NCBI GenBank assembly: GCA_015680685.1
Contig: MNCI01001818.1
Location: 10,248-74,247 of the forward strand
Origin: Gnetum montanum
Lineage: Eukaryota; Streptophyta; Gnetopsida; Gnetales; Gnetaceae
Reading direction: 5' to 3'
Length of the DNA stretch: 64,000 nt
Shown: positions 10,510 through 22,020 of the stretch, piece after piece
Position numbering within the stretch: the first letter of the stretch is position 1
Layout: the number at the start of each line of letters is the position of its first letter
The notes under the pieces: generated by a model
Databases searched by the model: none
Seen by the model: only the letters and a program-made list of their open reading frames with translations
Told to the model about the DNA's origin: nothing
Position numbers and translations under genes: made by a program

Positions 10510-12790
10510 ATGAACCCACCTAGCAACTTAGTTATCACTTCAAGCTTGGGGATGGTCCATCCCTTGCAACATGAAATAGATCTTGAGCAATCACTTAGCC
10601 TAGTGTAGATACCATGGTAGTCTCTTCAACTACAACACCAATCACCCAAGCACATGGCTCGAGATGAAGAGAGATATAACTTTTTATGCACAAGGATCCA
10701 AGCAGGGCTCCTGCTGGATCATCAAGAATATGAAGAAAAGAATAACTTTGAAATTATTCATTGGAATAGAAGGGAGTTCCTTCCTACTCCTAGGGCTATT
10801 ATACCACTTACTAAAAAATTTCAATGGATATCAAATTAACATATTTAGCTGGGTGGGTCAAAAGAGCAAGATGTGGCATCTCACTATGAGGAACCCCTTC
10901 ACGATGGGCAAGAGGAATTTAAGTTCCATTCTAAAAGTGGTGGCCTGCCATACCCAACAACTTCATAGACCACTCCTATGTTATATCCACACTAGTTATA
11001 GTCCTTTACCTCTTTGGTGATAGCAATAAAATTTTTACAGCCCATACCTTCCTTGGTCATATGTAGTCATCAAATGTTGTCAACTCAACAACATGCAGGG
11101 CATTTGGTTTCCTTTCCCTTTAGTATTCCTTCGTAGTCCATACAATTTTCTGAACCTATGATATCTACATTACCATATGTACATACCATGTCTACGACAC
11201 AATCACAAATAGGCCTTACTTCCATTATCTCCTCTATGCCAATTCCACTGCTAGTAGTAGTCCCAACCTCAACTATGTGGTGGGCACTGATGTAGTTCCC
11301 TACTATCCAACTATCATAGACATTGTAGTATGTGCAGCCCAAGGCATATTAAGCTCCGCACACATCACAACAAACCATGGGACCATGGGCTGCTTTTTCA
11401 ATGGGGTAGGTGACCATTCCCATGGCACCACAAATGGTTTTCACTCTAGTGGCACCACCCGCAGGATTGTGGGCCACTCACCACCGGGACTCATAGTTCG
11501 AGAAATAGCACCAATGATGATGACTATCCCAGCGATGCCATTGGTATTTCAACTTACACAACTTTTTGTAACAACCCTAGGTCTAGACCAAGCCTTTTAG
11601 CTTATTCAAACCCTCACTAATGAAGTTAAGTAGCTTAAAGCTACTAGTTCTGAAACAATTCCACTCATAAACTTTTATCATGATGACCTAGTTAGCCTAG
11701 TTGTTCCTCCACTTATGTTGCATCCTGGGGTATAACTCTACCATTTCACAAAATACAATGGAGAGTGTGATCCAAATTTCCATCTCATTACTTTCAACGC
11801 GGAGTCCTTATTTTTACAATCATGGCTGCATGCAATCATTCATGTTCTCGCCATGTCATTAATTGGTAAGGCTTTGGATTGGTATCGTGCACTTCCTCGT
11901 GCATCAATTTCAATGTTAGAAGAATTGTTGAGCCAATTTGTGACTTACTTAAAGTATAACTTGAATCTAGAAGTCATCTTATATCAACTTATGAACATTA
12001 AGTAAGAACCATTAGAACTTGTTCAAAAATTTATAGAACGCTGAAGTGCTACTTTGAATGAAATCCATGAACCAATCACCAAATCGCATTTACTTGCACT
12101 TTTTAAAAGTGCTATAAATGATTTCATCAAATCTAAGTTATATTATTTAGTGCCACATCCCCTTAGCTAGGCTTCCACACAAACAAAAAGTATACAAGAT
12201 GCAGTAGAAGTGAGTAAAGACCTAGCTTACGTAACTTACAAAAATGTGTACACAAAGAAAGAGAAAGAAAAGGGAAAGGCCACTGTGGCCGCTATGTCTA
12301 ATGAAATTAAGCCTATCAAAAAATAGCTTGCCAAAGTACCAAAAATCACAACCACTACTACCAAATCATCAAGCTTTAGCAACACTGGGGTTAGCCAACC
12401 TATAGCATCGATGACCAAGGCACAAGTTGCAGAAAGGCCAAATTTTGAGCGTAATGATCCCTCTAAATACACTCCATTGACAATTAAGCTGTCATAGCTA
12501 TTGGACCAACTATTGAATGCTAGATGCATTCAATTTAAGAAAATGTTAGTAGAGGCCTATAAGCATCACAAGGGGTATTATGAAATCCTTCGCAACCCCT
12601 CTGCAGCCACTCCTAATGAATCTCCTATGCCTAAAAATTTTAGGCTCAAACAATTCTGTAACTACCACCAGTTTTGTGGTCATGATACCGACTATTTCTT
12701 GGCATTAAAAGATGATGGTCAATTCTTGATTGATCAAGGTAAGCTGGTTCTTGATGAAACTAGTGCCATTAGGCTAGAAAACTAGTCAAT
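10510..12790 (+). pseudogene. Tat-2 gag
   Basis: Structural polyprotein that packages element RNA in cytoplasmic particles. The stretch from 10666 ('EERYNFLCTRIQAGLL') aligns by eye with the Tat-5 gag start (63560) and with the minus-strand gag at 28560. The capsid core lies at about 11780-12150: 'SLFLQSWLHAI', 'GKALDWYRALP', 'LLSQFVTYLKYNL', matching the Retrotrans_gag pattern. Near the end (12657) is 'CNYHQFCGHDTDYFLALKD', the Cys-His-Gly-His pattern Tat elements use instead of a CCHC knuckle; the last Cys is replaced. A Lys-rich segment (12240-12330) precedes it. Stops and at least one frameshift make it non-functional. The start at 10510 is inferred from the position after the leader. Confidence 0.75.
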
Positions 12791-13399
12791 GAATGTCTAC
12801 AAAGACCTATTGAACATTAGTAATATAGGCTACACTATTAATGTTATTAGTGTTGAGGACAGTATAGAGTCTACACATAAGCCATTTTTGGTTCATCCAC
12901 CTTCTCAAGGTACTATGGTTTCATTGACACCTAGGCCATAGCCTCATTTTGTTATTAAAAGGTAGTCATAGGAGCCCAATGCCCCCTTTGTGATTAAGAG
13001 CCCTCAATGTGCTATTCCAACAATGCAGGTGCCTTTTGTTATAAGGGCAGCAAAGCATACAAACTCCTGACCTACCTAGAGTCCGGTAGTTGGAATTGAG
13101 TCACAAGATCTTCACTTAAGAAAACATGATGAGCACCTAGTGGATAAGATGACTACATAACATGCTCCCTAAGCCCATCCCTTTATCAGGGATTCCCATG
13201 GCCTCACAATTTAAAGATAAAATAGAAATGCATTCACAATGAGCAACTGCTAAGGCTCAAAAACCTACTGCTCAACCAAAAGCCAAATCCCCTTCTTTTC
13301 AAGGAATTTATCTCTTAGGGTACATGGAGGAATTAAAAACTACAAAACTACAGGGTGTTGGGAAAGAATTTCTAGACATCCTTATACAAGTTAAATAAG

Positions 13400-14040
13400 T
13401 TCTTAAAAAAATACAACATTAAGCTTGTACAATTTAATAATGACCTCTAGAGGACACCGTGAAGCTTTGATTCATGTGTTGGCATCTATACCTATTAAGG
13501 AAGACATGCCTACAAAGGAAACAACCATTCATGTTGTTATGCTTCCATCTACGACTACAGAAACACAAAAAACCTATTTGAATTTTCATGATCAAGCTAT
13601 TAAAGCTAATTTTGAAATAGGTTAGCTAACCACTGCCCCTATGTTCATAATGATTCAAGTAGGTTAATAAAAGATTCATAGGATGCACATTGATGATAGA
13701 GCTACAACCAATGTGATCCCATTCCCTGTTGTTGACAAGTTGGACCTAGTAGACCAGAACAAGCCCATGACAACTTCTTGTCTAAGGTCCTTCAATAGGA
13801 CACATGTTGTGGTCAAGGGGACTGCCACTATCAACTTTGTAGCAAGGGATCAGTTCCCCACTAGCGTAGAATTCATTGTGGTGGAAGAGATGCCAAGTTC
13901 AATTTGATCTTGGAAAGATCTTGGTTAGCCCAGATAAGGGCCATCTATTCACCAATACATCAAGAGATCCATCTACCTTATGGAAGTAGAGAAGTGGTGA
14001 TCTTCGACGATGATGTAGCCCACCAGGCTATAAACAACAT
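13400..14040 (+). pseudogene. Tat-2 aspartic protease
   Basis: Retroviral-type protease that would cut the polyprotein. Readable segments are 'HREALIHVLASIPIKEDMP' (13450-13512), the active-site region 'HIDDRATTNVIPFPVVDKL' (13686-13742) and 'FNRTHVVVKGTATINF' (13790-13840). Family members have D-(S/D)-G-A; here Gly is replaced by Arg (DDRAT), a GGA-to-AGA type change that would kill activity. The frame shifts near 13905; beyond it 'GPSIHQYIK' is in a shifted frame while the alternative frame gives the family-like 'SREVVIFDDDVAHQA'. Confidence 0.75.
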
Positions 14041-14227
14041 AAACATGGAGTAGGAGTCAGAGATAGAAATCTTTGAGGGTGTGTCACCTATCCACATTGA
14101 AATCCAATGTTGCCCCACCAATAAGCCTAATAAAACTGATGATTCACACAAACAAACTATATGGGCAAAGCTGCCTTTCTCAACACCTGATGATAACTTA
14201 GAGGAATATCATTTTAAGTCCTTTAGG

Positions 14228-14252
14228 CCATATTCTTTTTCCTAACCCATAT
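14228..14252. other. Short inverted repeat after Tat-2 protease
   Basis: 'TTCCTAACCC' followed after a 4-base gap by its complement 'GGGTTAGGAA': a near-perfect hairpin with a 10-bp stem. A similar, differently spelled hairpin (18911-18935) follows the second minisatellite. No known function. Confidence 0.6.
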
Positions 14253-14382
14253 AGGGTTAGGAAACAGTTACACAATTAGGGCATGACCCTACTTTACTTC
14301 TTTTGTTCCTTTGTTTTAACACTTTCTATTTGTACATGTTTCAATTTTGCATTGTGTTTACCTTTTATGTCAGTTATGTTGT

Positions 14383-14790
14383 CATAGCCCAAAATGGCCT
14401 TAAATTAGTCATGAACCAAAATGGCCTTAAACTAGTCATGGCCCGGAATGGCCTTAAACTATTGCATGGCTCGCTAAGGCCTAAAACTAGCAACCTCCCC
14501 TGAGCTTAAATTACCCATGGCTCGAAATGGCCTTAAACTAGCTATGGCCCAAAATGGCCTTAAACTAGCAATGGCCTGAAATGGCCCTAAATTAGCAATG
14601 GCATGAAATGGCCTTAAACTAGCTATGACCTGAAAAGGCCCTAAACTAGCAATGGCCCGAAATGGCCTTAAACTAGCTATGGCCCATAATGGCCTTAAAC
14701 TATCTCACAGTTTTCTATGACCTTAAACTGGAAATTTTGAAATCCCCTTTACACTATAAGCACCATGATGGTCCACTAAGACCTTAAACT
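14383..14790 (+). repeat. 27-bp minisatellite between Tat-2 protease and RT
   Basis: About eleven units, mostly 27 bp, with the layout '(t/a)ATGGCCC.AAATGGCCTTAAACTAGC'. Units differ by single substitutions; one is expanded around 14470-14510 and the last ones are degenerate. It lies exactly between the protease and RT coding parts, where Ogre-type Tat elements have a spliced intron. It shares the core 'CCTTAAACTAGCA' with the second array at 18418-18836. Confidence 0.85.
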
Positions 14791-15079
14791 AGCAATTTTG
14801 AGATATTGCATAATTACTTTCCATGCATTTTGCTTTATGTTGCTATGTTAGGTAGGTGCCACTTGACGTCTTTTGTTTCCTGGCTATTTTATAGGATTTC
14901 TTAGGAATGGCCACACACGATGATCTTCATTCTCCTTTAATATTGACTAGACACCATGGTAGATTTATGAGATTTTTAAACATAGAGCTTGTAGACTTTG
15001 AGTCGCCTCCTTGTAACACCAATGTAGCATCCTTAGAAACATCACTAGACTAGCCAGAACATCTAGTCCAAGCCTTAGA

Positions 15080-16400
15080 CCTAGAGGCTAGTGATGTAAC
15101 TAAAGATCCACTTGTAGAAATTCCCATGACCACATGCAAAAGTAAGGCAAGAACATTGAATCTTAGCTCTTTACTAGAGTCACAAGTCTAGCAAAATATC
15201 GTTGAAGTCCTAAATGATAATGTCAAAGTGTTTGCATAGTCTTATGAAGAAATTTTGGGCTTAGACCCATGCATAATATGACACAACATTAACCTAGATT
15301 CACATGTCAAAAAAATCAAACAAAAAGCTCACAAAACTAAACCAGAAATTGTATTAGCTATGCATGATAAAATCACCAAGCTTTACCAAGAAAAATTCAT
15401 TTAGGTTGTCAATTACGCAGATTGGGTATCAAACATCATGGTCATCCCCAAGAAAACTAGGGGTATACATATTTGTATAGATTTCCAAGATTTGAACAAA
15501 GAAACTATCAAGGATGATTTTCCATAGTATTGACCAATTGGTTGATACTACAACTGGTCATGCCCTATTATCCTTCATGGATGGATTCTTGGGGTATAAT
15601 CAAATTTTTATAAACTTGGAACATCAACTCACAACTACCTTCATGAAACCTTGGGGAATTTTTTGTTATATGATGATGCCCTTCAGACAGAAAAATTCTA
15701 GAGCAACATACCAGCGAGCAATGAATTACATTTTTAGTGACTATCTTTTAGAGCGATTAAACGACTATGTGGATGATATAGCTGTAAAATCTAAGAAAGC
15801 GCTTGATCATGCAAATGACTTGAACCTAGTCCTTCAACATTACTATAGGCATGAACTTTGTCTCAATCCCAAAAAATGTGTCTTTGGTGTCAAAACTAGA
15901 TGCATGTTAGGCTTTGTAGTGTCAGAAACAAGAATACGTGTAGACCTAGACAAAGTCAAAGCCATTGTCAACTTAGCACTACCTACAAACCTTAAAGAGT
16001 TGCATGGATTGCAAGGCAGGATACAGTTTATATGAAGGTTTACCACAAGGTTAACAAGTAAATTGCATCCAATGTAAAAGTTACTTAAAAAAGGAGCTAA
16101 CTTTGAATGAACAAACCAATGCTAAGAGGCATTCAGCAACTTGAAAAAGGAGCTTGTTCATCTTCCTACTGTTTACCCTCCACAAAGGGATAAGCCCTTT
16201 TACATTTATCTTACAACTTCAGATATGTCCATTGCTACCTTGCTTTGTCAAAAGAGAGATGATGGCTCTGAAATTTCTATTTACTACCTAAGTCATGCAT
16301 TAATAGCTTACGAAGCAAAATACAATGATGTAGAAAAAAATTACCTTGCATTAGTATTTGCACTCAAAAAATGGAGATACTATTTGTTTCATAGTTAGGT
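15080..16400 (+). pseudogene. Tat-2 reverse transcriptase and RNase H
   Basis: RT lead 'LGLDPCI', 'YADWVSNIMVIPKKT', then after a frameshift near 15520 the open stretch 15514-16035. This has 'LLSFMDGFLGYNQI', 'MMPFRQKNSRATYQRAMNYI', intact YVDD at 15766-15777, 'LCLNPKKCVFGVKT' and 'LKELHGLQGRIQFI'. RNase H follows at 16141-16398: 'DKPFYIYLTTSDMSIATLL', 'YYLSHALIAYEAKYNDVEKNYLALVFALKKWRYY'-type order with the conserved E and the LALVFA helix. Usual first catalytic Asp region is altered (TTSDMS). Stops occur at 15178, 15240, 16034 and 16398. Strong family identity, no function expected. Confidence 0.85.
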
Positions 16401-16639
16401 CAATATCATTTGCAAAAATAACATACTCAAGGCCATTACAACCAATATACATGAAAGTAGTAGGATAGCTAGGTGGAAAGCAATAACCATAGAATTTAAC
16501 CTACACTACATAGCACAGTAATCTACATAGGGTCAAGCGATAGCCACACAACTTATAGCTTCACCCACCAATGACTAGGCAACAATATAACCTAAATTTC
16601 CAGATGAGCATGTTAGTAGCGTAAGCCTAGTACATGTAG

Positions 16640-17215
16640 ACTTCAACACCATTCTACACTTCGACAGTGCGTCAACAACACAAGGTGGTAGTGCTGCTAC
16701 TATTCTCACATTTCCCTCTATGGAGATTCAACCCTTCGCATATCACTTTACGATGCATGAATAATGTACCAGAACACGAGGGTCTCCTTAGGGACATTTT
16801 AGCAGCTTGAGAGTTAGGGATCCAGAATTTAGCAATTTGAGGTGATTCACAATTGGTCATTAACCAAGTCACAGAGGTCTATCCCTGTAAGGCAAAACAC
16901 TTACGACCTTACTGTGATCAAGCGAAGTACTTACTAAAGCAATTTATCACCTTAGACATTCAATATGTACCCAACAATGAAAACACTATAGCCAATGCAC
17001 TAGCCACATTAGCTTTAAGCGTGCCACCATACATGTTTGCTACCTTATCCACTTCAATAGTGGAATGCACTAACCCTATCGTTCACACACCCAATATCAC
17101 ATTTGTAAGTGATGCCCACACTCAAGAATGGTATGATGACATCAAAACATACCTCCAACATGGTGAGCCTCCACAAGGCCTAACGTCTACCCAAAAAGAC
17201 ACAGTACGAAAATGA
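16640..17215 (+). pseudogene. Tat-2 second (archaeal-type) RNase H and linker
   Basis: Starts 'LHFDSASTTQGGSAATILTF' at about 16660, frameshifts near 16760, and recovers at 16853 with 'VINQVTEVYPCKAKHLRPYC', 'FITLDIQYVPNNENTIANAL', the C-terminal half of the extra RNase H (the N.IAD.L region; here N-ANAL). The acidic GDSQ motif region is readable at about 16840. A linker to 17215 leads into integrase. Comparison with Tat-1 (9300-9558) shows the domain begins the same way in both. Confidence 0.8.
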
Positions 17216-18370
17216 GCACCATTGTATGTCCTCATAGGAGACAATAGTTTATCTCATCGATCTTATGATGGGATACTGTTAACATGTGTTAGTGGTGATG
17301 AAGTGCAAAAAATTGTTGATCAAGTTCACAAGGGACTGTGTGGAGGGCACATAGCTCCCAGGGTTATGGTAGCAAAAATTAGGTGGCTAGGCTATTACTG
17401 ACACTATATGGAGTGTGATTGTGTCTCTAAGATCAAAACATGCGATGTATGTCAACATCACGGGAATCTGATACTTGTATCACCTACTGAGCTACATACA
17501 ACACAAATCACATGGCCTTTTCAACGTTGGGGACTAGACATCATAGGACCCATAGTATCCAAGTCTTCCATAGGGCATAGTTTCATTATTATTGCAATTG
17601 AGTACTTCACCAGGTGGGTAGAAGCTATCCCCCTTAGGAAGACTACATCTTCATAGGTTTGGAAATTCATCCTAGACAATATAGTAACTCAATTTGGCCT
17701 TCCTATGACTATTTTTATAGACAATGGGCCCTAATTTAGTAGCATAAAAACTAAAGCCTTTTACAAAAATCTCAAAATTAAACATTCTTTCTCATCACCA
17801 TATTATCCCCAAGCCAAGAGCCAAGCAAAAGCTACTAATAAAGCCATTGTCAACCTTCTGAAGAAGACGCTCAGTAGTAGTAAGCAATGATGGCATGAGC
17901 AACTCATCTATGTGCTTTGGGCTTATCGCACAATGTGCAGAACTACCATAGGTAAAATCCCATATAGTATTGTATATGGATCTAAAGCGGTGTTACCACT
18001 TGAATTGTAGGTCCTATCGCTCTGAATGATCCCCTCGAACTTTATGGATGAGGCTCAAAACAACGAGTCAAGAATCATTGATCTTGACTCTACAAAGGAA
18101 GAATGCATCCAAACACTTAGTCATATCAAGTGGTATCAAGACAAGAAATAGCAAAAACATCATTGTAATCTGCACCAACGCTCAATCAAAAAAGAGGACC
18201 TAGTCCTCAAGGCTATTCGTGAGCCTATGAACAAATTCTTAGCTAACTAGGAAGGGCCTTTTTTGGTCACAAAAGCATATGAAAATGGTGCATTAAAGCT
18301 GGTTGACTTAGATGACAATGAGTTTGCTAATCCTATCAATAACCTATACCTGAAACCATACTACATCTAA
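17216..18370 (+). pseudogene. Tat-2 integrase
   Basis: Enzyme that would join element DNA to the genome. The zinc-binding HHCC segment reads 'VHKGLCGGHIAPRVM' (17326) and 'CVSKIKTCDVCQHHGN' (17417-17467). The core has the first Asp in 'WGLDIIGPI' (17530), the second in 'IDNGP' (17719) and, where the third catalytic residue (Glu) belongs, 'SQAKATNKA' with Lys (codon 17828-17830). C-terminal: 'EDLVLKAI', 'NWEGPFLV'-like with a stop, 'KAYENGALKLVDLD', ending 'LKPYYI' and a stop at 18370. Several in-frame stops, mostly at Trp or Gln positions. Confidence 0.85.
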
Positions 18371-18417
18371 CATGAAATTTCATGCCAAATATAATGTAAG
18401 GTAGGCAGATCGTTTAC

Positions 18418-18836
18418 TATGATGTAAAATTGGCACAAATTGTCCGCTATGACATAAAACTGGCACAAATTATCTGGTATGACGTAAAACTAACGTAGAT
18501 CATCTGCTATGATGTAAAACTACCACAAATAATCTGCTATGATGTAAAATTGAATAAAGCATCCGCCATGATGTTAAACTAGCACAACATGACATTGGGC
18601 CATGACATAAAACTGGCACCCACAGCATGATTTTCCATGACCTTAAACTAGCCATCCCTCTTTTGCTATGATGTTAAACTAGCACAAAGGTCTATTGGGA
18701 CCTTAAACTAGCACATCATGGTCTAATGGGACCTTAAACTAGCATAACACAATTTGCCTAGACCTTAAACTAGGACCATGATCTGCTGGGACGTTAAACT
18801 AGCACATTTGATGGTCAACCAAGACCTAAAACTAGG
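18418..18836 (+). repeat. 30-bp minisatellite after Tat-2 integrase
   Basis: Starts with five near-regular 30-bp units ('TATGA.GTAAAACT.GCACAA' plus 'ATCATCTGC'), then about eight irregular units of 30-45 bp with the core 'GACCTTAAACTAGCACA'. The core is nearly the same as in the 27-bp array on the other side of pol (14383-14790). Non-coding, immediately after the integrase stop. Confidence 0.85.
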
Positions 18837-18910
18837 TTCGCAAGGCAACCCCTCTGGTTCAACACACGTGACCTTGTGAACAAGTGAGCGAGAATGCTTT
18901 CCATCTTTTG

Positions 18911-18946
18911 TTTCCTACCCATGCCTATTGGGTAGGGTGGGGTGGG
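18911..18946 (+). other. Hairpin and G-rich polypurine-like tract
   Basis: 'CCTACCC' and 'GGGTAGG' form a stem with a 9-base loop (18913-18935), directly followed by 'gtggggtggggtg'. A G-rich tract here is where the polypurine tract priming plus-strand synthesis would lie, and 'TGTTGTAG' at 18947 could start a 3' LTR. No second copy of that LTR start was found. Confidence 0.4.
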
Positions 18947-19489
18947 GTGTTGTAGTTCTAGAATGAAATTCATGACATCAAGAAAACACCCTCTAGGACA
19001 TTTGTAACGTCATCATCCATGGAATCTTGCTGATATTTTGGAGATGTTGTTTGACATCTTGCTAACCTTTTGGAGCTACTGCAACCATCACCAATCATCT
19101 TGGTCATAGCTCTTTTCATCACCACCTCCCGTTGAAGTCCCAACACTATTGTGGCCTAACCATAATGTCTAGAGAGAGATGTTTGGCTATAGATATTTAC
19201 TTTCCTGGATAGATGTATGCTATTATAGTGAGATGTCTATCCTCCAAATACACTTTGAGATCTAGAGCATTTTCTTTGGCTTCTCTACTTATAGGAATTC
19301 CTTGAAATTTCTATATTTGGCACATAGAATCCATTTTCATCCATGCTCTCATCTTGTACATTTATTCTTAATTTTGTCATTGTAGTTCATGTTCTAGTGA
19401 TCTTGTTTCTCTATTTGAAGTCCTTTCTTATGATCCTGCAAAACCACTATCCCACACATACATTTTCCATTTTCTATAAGGTTTTGACA
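18947..19489. other. Unassigned, possible Tat-2 3' LTR fragment
   Basis: No ORF and no match to the LTR beginning of the related elements (TGAAACACC). It follows the polypurine-like tract and precedes the copia LTR, so a truncated or diverged Tat-2 3' LTR is the simplest guess. Confidence 0.25.
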
Positions 19490-21078
19490 TACCAAAAGGT
19501 CACTAGTAAGTAAATTAGGAATTACTTGTAGTCTTTATTTTGATGTTGTAATACTTACTTTTGATGTAATAGATGTTATAGGTGTATTTGTATGAAGAAA
19601 AAATATCTTAGAAGGTTAGGAATTAAGAAAATTTCCAAAAATAGCAAGAAGGGATCAATAGCCTTCATGTAAAATCCAAGATTCAAGAGGTAAACTCCCC
19701 TCCAAAAAGTTATAAATAGAACTATATCCCTTTCATTGTAAATTTTCTTGCTTTTATATTTTTACTTGAAGTAAATAGAATCTCTCAATTCCTTCAATTC
19801 TTGAGTGTTTTATGTTTAATCTTTGTGTGCTTGGGGAAGCTCTCATAGCTTTCTCTTCATCTCTTTGCTCACATTATTGTAGCATTATCATTTAATTTGA
19901 GGAGTAAATACCTTCTCATAGTTTCTTCTTCCAAGTGCTTTGAATCTTTACTCTCATAGTTTCTTATAGTTTCTTGCATTTTCACAAGATTATCACATGT
20001 CCATTGTAATTTCAATTTTCCTCAAGTTTTTGTAATTAAATTCATGAATGTTTATGTTTCTAATGATTTTTGAAAGATTTTAGAAATGTTTTTATGTTTT
20101 AATTCTATGGATTCACCTCACAATTTTAGATTCAAGTCAAGTTTCATGTTCTTATTTATGGAGTTTTTCCCTTTTCATGTAACTTTGATGTAAAAGCATA
20201 AATCTCTATTTGCATGTGCTTATTTTAAGTTTCTTTATCTTTTTTATGTTCATTATAATGTTTTTAAGAGCATATGAAGTCATTTTTATTTAAATTAAGA
20301 GTTTATGCATGCTCATGCTAGTTTTGTACTTTCAACATTCATAAGTAGAATTCAAGGCTAAATTGTTATTTGTATTGTAATTACAACAAGCTTCATCATG
20401 TTTATCAACGGTAAAACATGTTATCAATCATAATTTATCATGTTTGAGTCTCATTTATTCTTAAATTATTATTAAAGGTTAGTTTTAGCATTGTCCTCTA
20501 TTTCCTATAGGTTCACAACTGAAATACAAGTTCACCATGAATCATGGTATACACAGAAATATATCTAGGTGACTATGACTTTACCATGATTCATAGTGAG
20601 GACCAAAACTTTATCATGATTTATGATGCTTAACCATGAGTTAATCATGGTCAACGATACTCAACCACAACTTTACCATTACCTTTGATGCTTGAACACG
20701 ACCTTACCATGACTTGTAGTCCACTTATGGTTTGCTTATGGGAAAATTTGAACTATTAAGAAGGTACTATAGAGGTCAGAACATTCACCACAACCGAAAC
20801 ACAACTTGTGGAAAATTTGTGATATTTTCAAATCTAATTTCTCCTTATTTAAGGTATATCATAACCTATGATGGGCTTATGATAAACTAACATGAATTAA
20901 TCATGACTCATGATCAATAATCATGACCCATGGCTTGAGATCATAACTCATGATATTACATATCATGACCTTCAACCAACTCATGATCAAGTTATGGTGG
21001 TAAACAATGACTACTATCAAGTTAAAATTTCTACTACTATAATACTATAGGATACTTATTCTACTACCATCCTCTAAC
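19490..21078 (+). repeat. Copia 5' LTR
   Basis: About 1.6 kb ending '...ctctaac' directly before the primer site. TATAAATAGA at 19711-19720 preceded by 'aaaagt' is a good TATA box and is followed by T-rich leader sequence. The last 500 bp (20520-21010) is crowded with ATCATGA/TCATGAT-like motifs. Long LTRs are known in the SIRE/Maximus group of copia, but the group is not assigned. Confidence 0.55.
19711..19720 (+). promoter_or_regulatory. Copia LTR TATA box
   Basis: TATAAATAGA, close to the plant consensus, within the copia LTR; element transcription would start about 30 bp downstream. Confidence 0.55.
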
Positions 21079-21081
21079 AAG

Positions 21082-21093
21082 TGGTATTAAAGC
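21082..21093 (+). other. Copia primer-binding site (initiator Met tRNA)
   Basis: TGGTATTAAAGC, two changes from TGGTATCAGAGC, the site complementary to the 3' end of initiator tRNA-Met used by plant copia elements. It sits 3 bp after the LTR end. Confidence 0.75.
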
Positions 21094-21289
21094 TAAGAAG
21101 TTGTTGATCATAAGGTAAAATAAAATAGCATCCAAATATATTTCCAATTATTCTATAATTTTTAATTAGTCTCAATGTTTTTATTATTAGTTTCATTTGG
21201 TCAAGTTACTATTTCAAATGAATGAGTGTTGGTTTTATTTCTACAATGATCTAGTAATTTCTTCAAATTTTAATGCTCTAAGTAGAAAA

Positions 21290-22020
21290 TAATGAAGGAA
21301 ATTCACTACAGATGCTAAGATAAACATTTTTTCTAAGATGATTATTTATAAAAGTTATACTAACATCATTGGGGCCAAAATTGTAATTGAAAATCATTAA
21401 ATACAATCTTAGTATTCTTTTAAAGATTAGTATAAGGAAAATGAGACCAATATAAAGATTAAAGAGTTAAAAGTATAGGTAAAGTTTGAGAACATGAAGG
21501 TCCAATAAGGTGAACTTGAACATTTTCTTGAAAATATCACTTCATATATTAGGAATATTAAAGAGTATAATTGTAATTACTCCATGTACCAAAAGGTGCT
21601 TAAATTCATGACAATTTTATGTGATATGTATAGGTTTATCAGTGTCATTGAAATCATAGTCCAAATAAACGACTTCTCTACTTACACTTTGGATGAACTT
21701 GTATGAATCCTCAAAGCTTTATAGCTATAGAAAATATTCTTATCATTAAGAAAATATAATGTCTATGTAGCTTAAAATTCTTCAATAGGTAGAGTTTAAG
21801 GAAGAAGGAAAAGAAAAAGAGAAAATTCCAAAAGACTAAAGCATCATCTCAAGAGAGGTTGTCATCAAATTTCAAAGGTAGAGAAAGAGGCGTAAGAGGA
21901 AGAAGAGGAGGTATAAGAACCAACTTCTAACATAGGAGTAACATCTTTAAAACATATTTAAACATTTCATGATGTAACATTTGTAACAAAAAATATCACA
22001 TGGATGAAATGTGTTGGTGA
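21290..22020 (+). pseudogene. Copia gag with preserved zinc knuckle
   Basis: Most of the gag frame is lost to stops and shifts, but the end is diagnostic. A Lys/Arg-rich stretch (about 21790-21930) leads to CNICNKKYHMDEMC at 21973-22014, a perfect C-X2-C-X4-H-X4-C nucleic-acid-binding knuckle; the usual Gly before His is Tyr. The upstream part keeps the spacing of the copia capsid but cannot be read in one frame. Confidence 0.65.

Larger units (their letters stand above)
9560..18946 (+). mobile_element. Tat-2: Tat/Ogre-type Ty3/gypsy element, broken
   Basis: The most complete Tat copy. In order: end of the 5' LTR (to about 10000), primer site (10005), gag (10510-12790), protease (13400-14040), 27-bp minisatellite (14383-14790), RT-RNase H (15080-16400), second RNase H (16640-17215), integrase (17216-18370), 30-bp minisatellite (18418-18836) and a purine-rich tract before 18947. 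The order gag-pro-RT-RH-aRH-IN on one strand is typical of the Tat lineage. Each ORF carries stops and frameshifts. Its U5 (about 9850-10000) aligns by eye with the end of the Tat-5 LTR (62990-63141). A matching 3' LTR could not be proven. Confidence 0.85.

Noticed and set aside
14228-14252. Telomere-like CCTAACCC
   Set aside because: Only one copy, arranged as an inverted repeat, not a tandem telomere run.
14383-14790. CRISPR-like array
   Set aside because: Units are contiguous without unique spacers, in a plant retrotransposon; it is a minisatellite.
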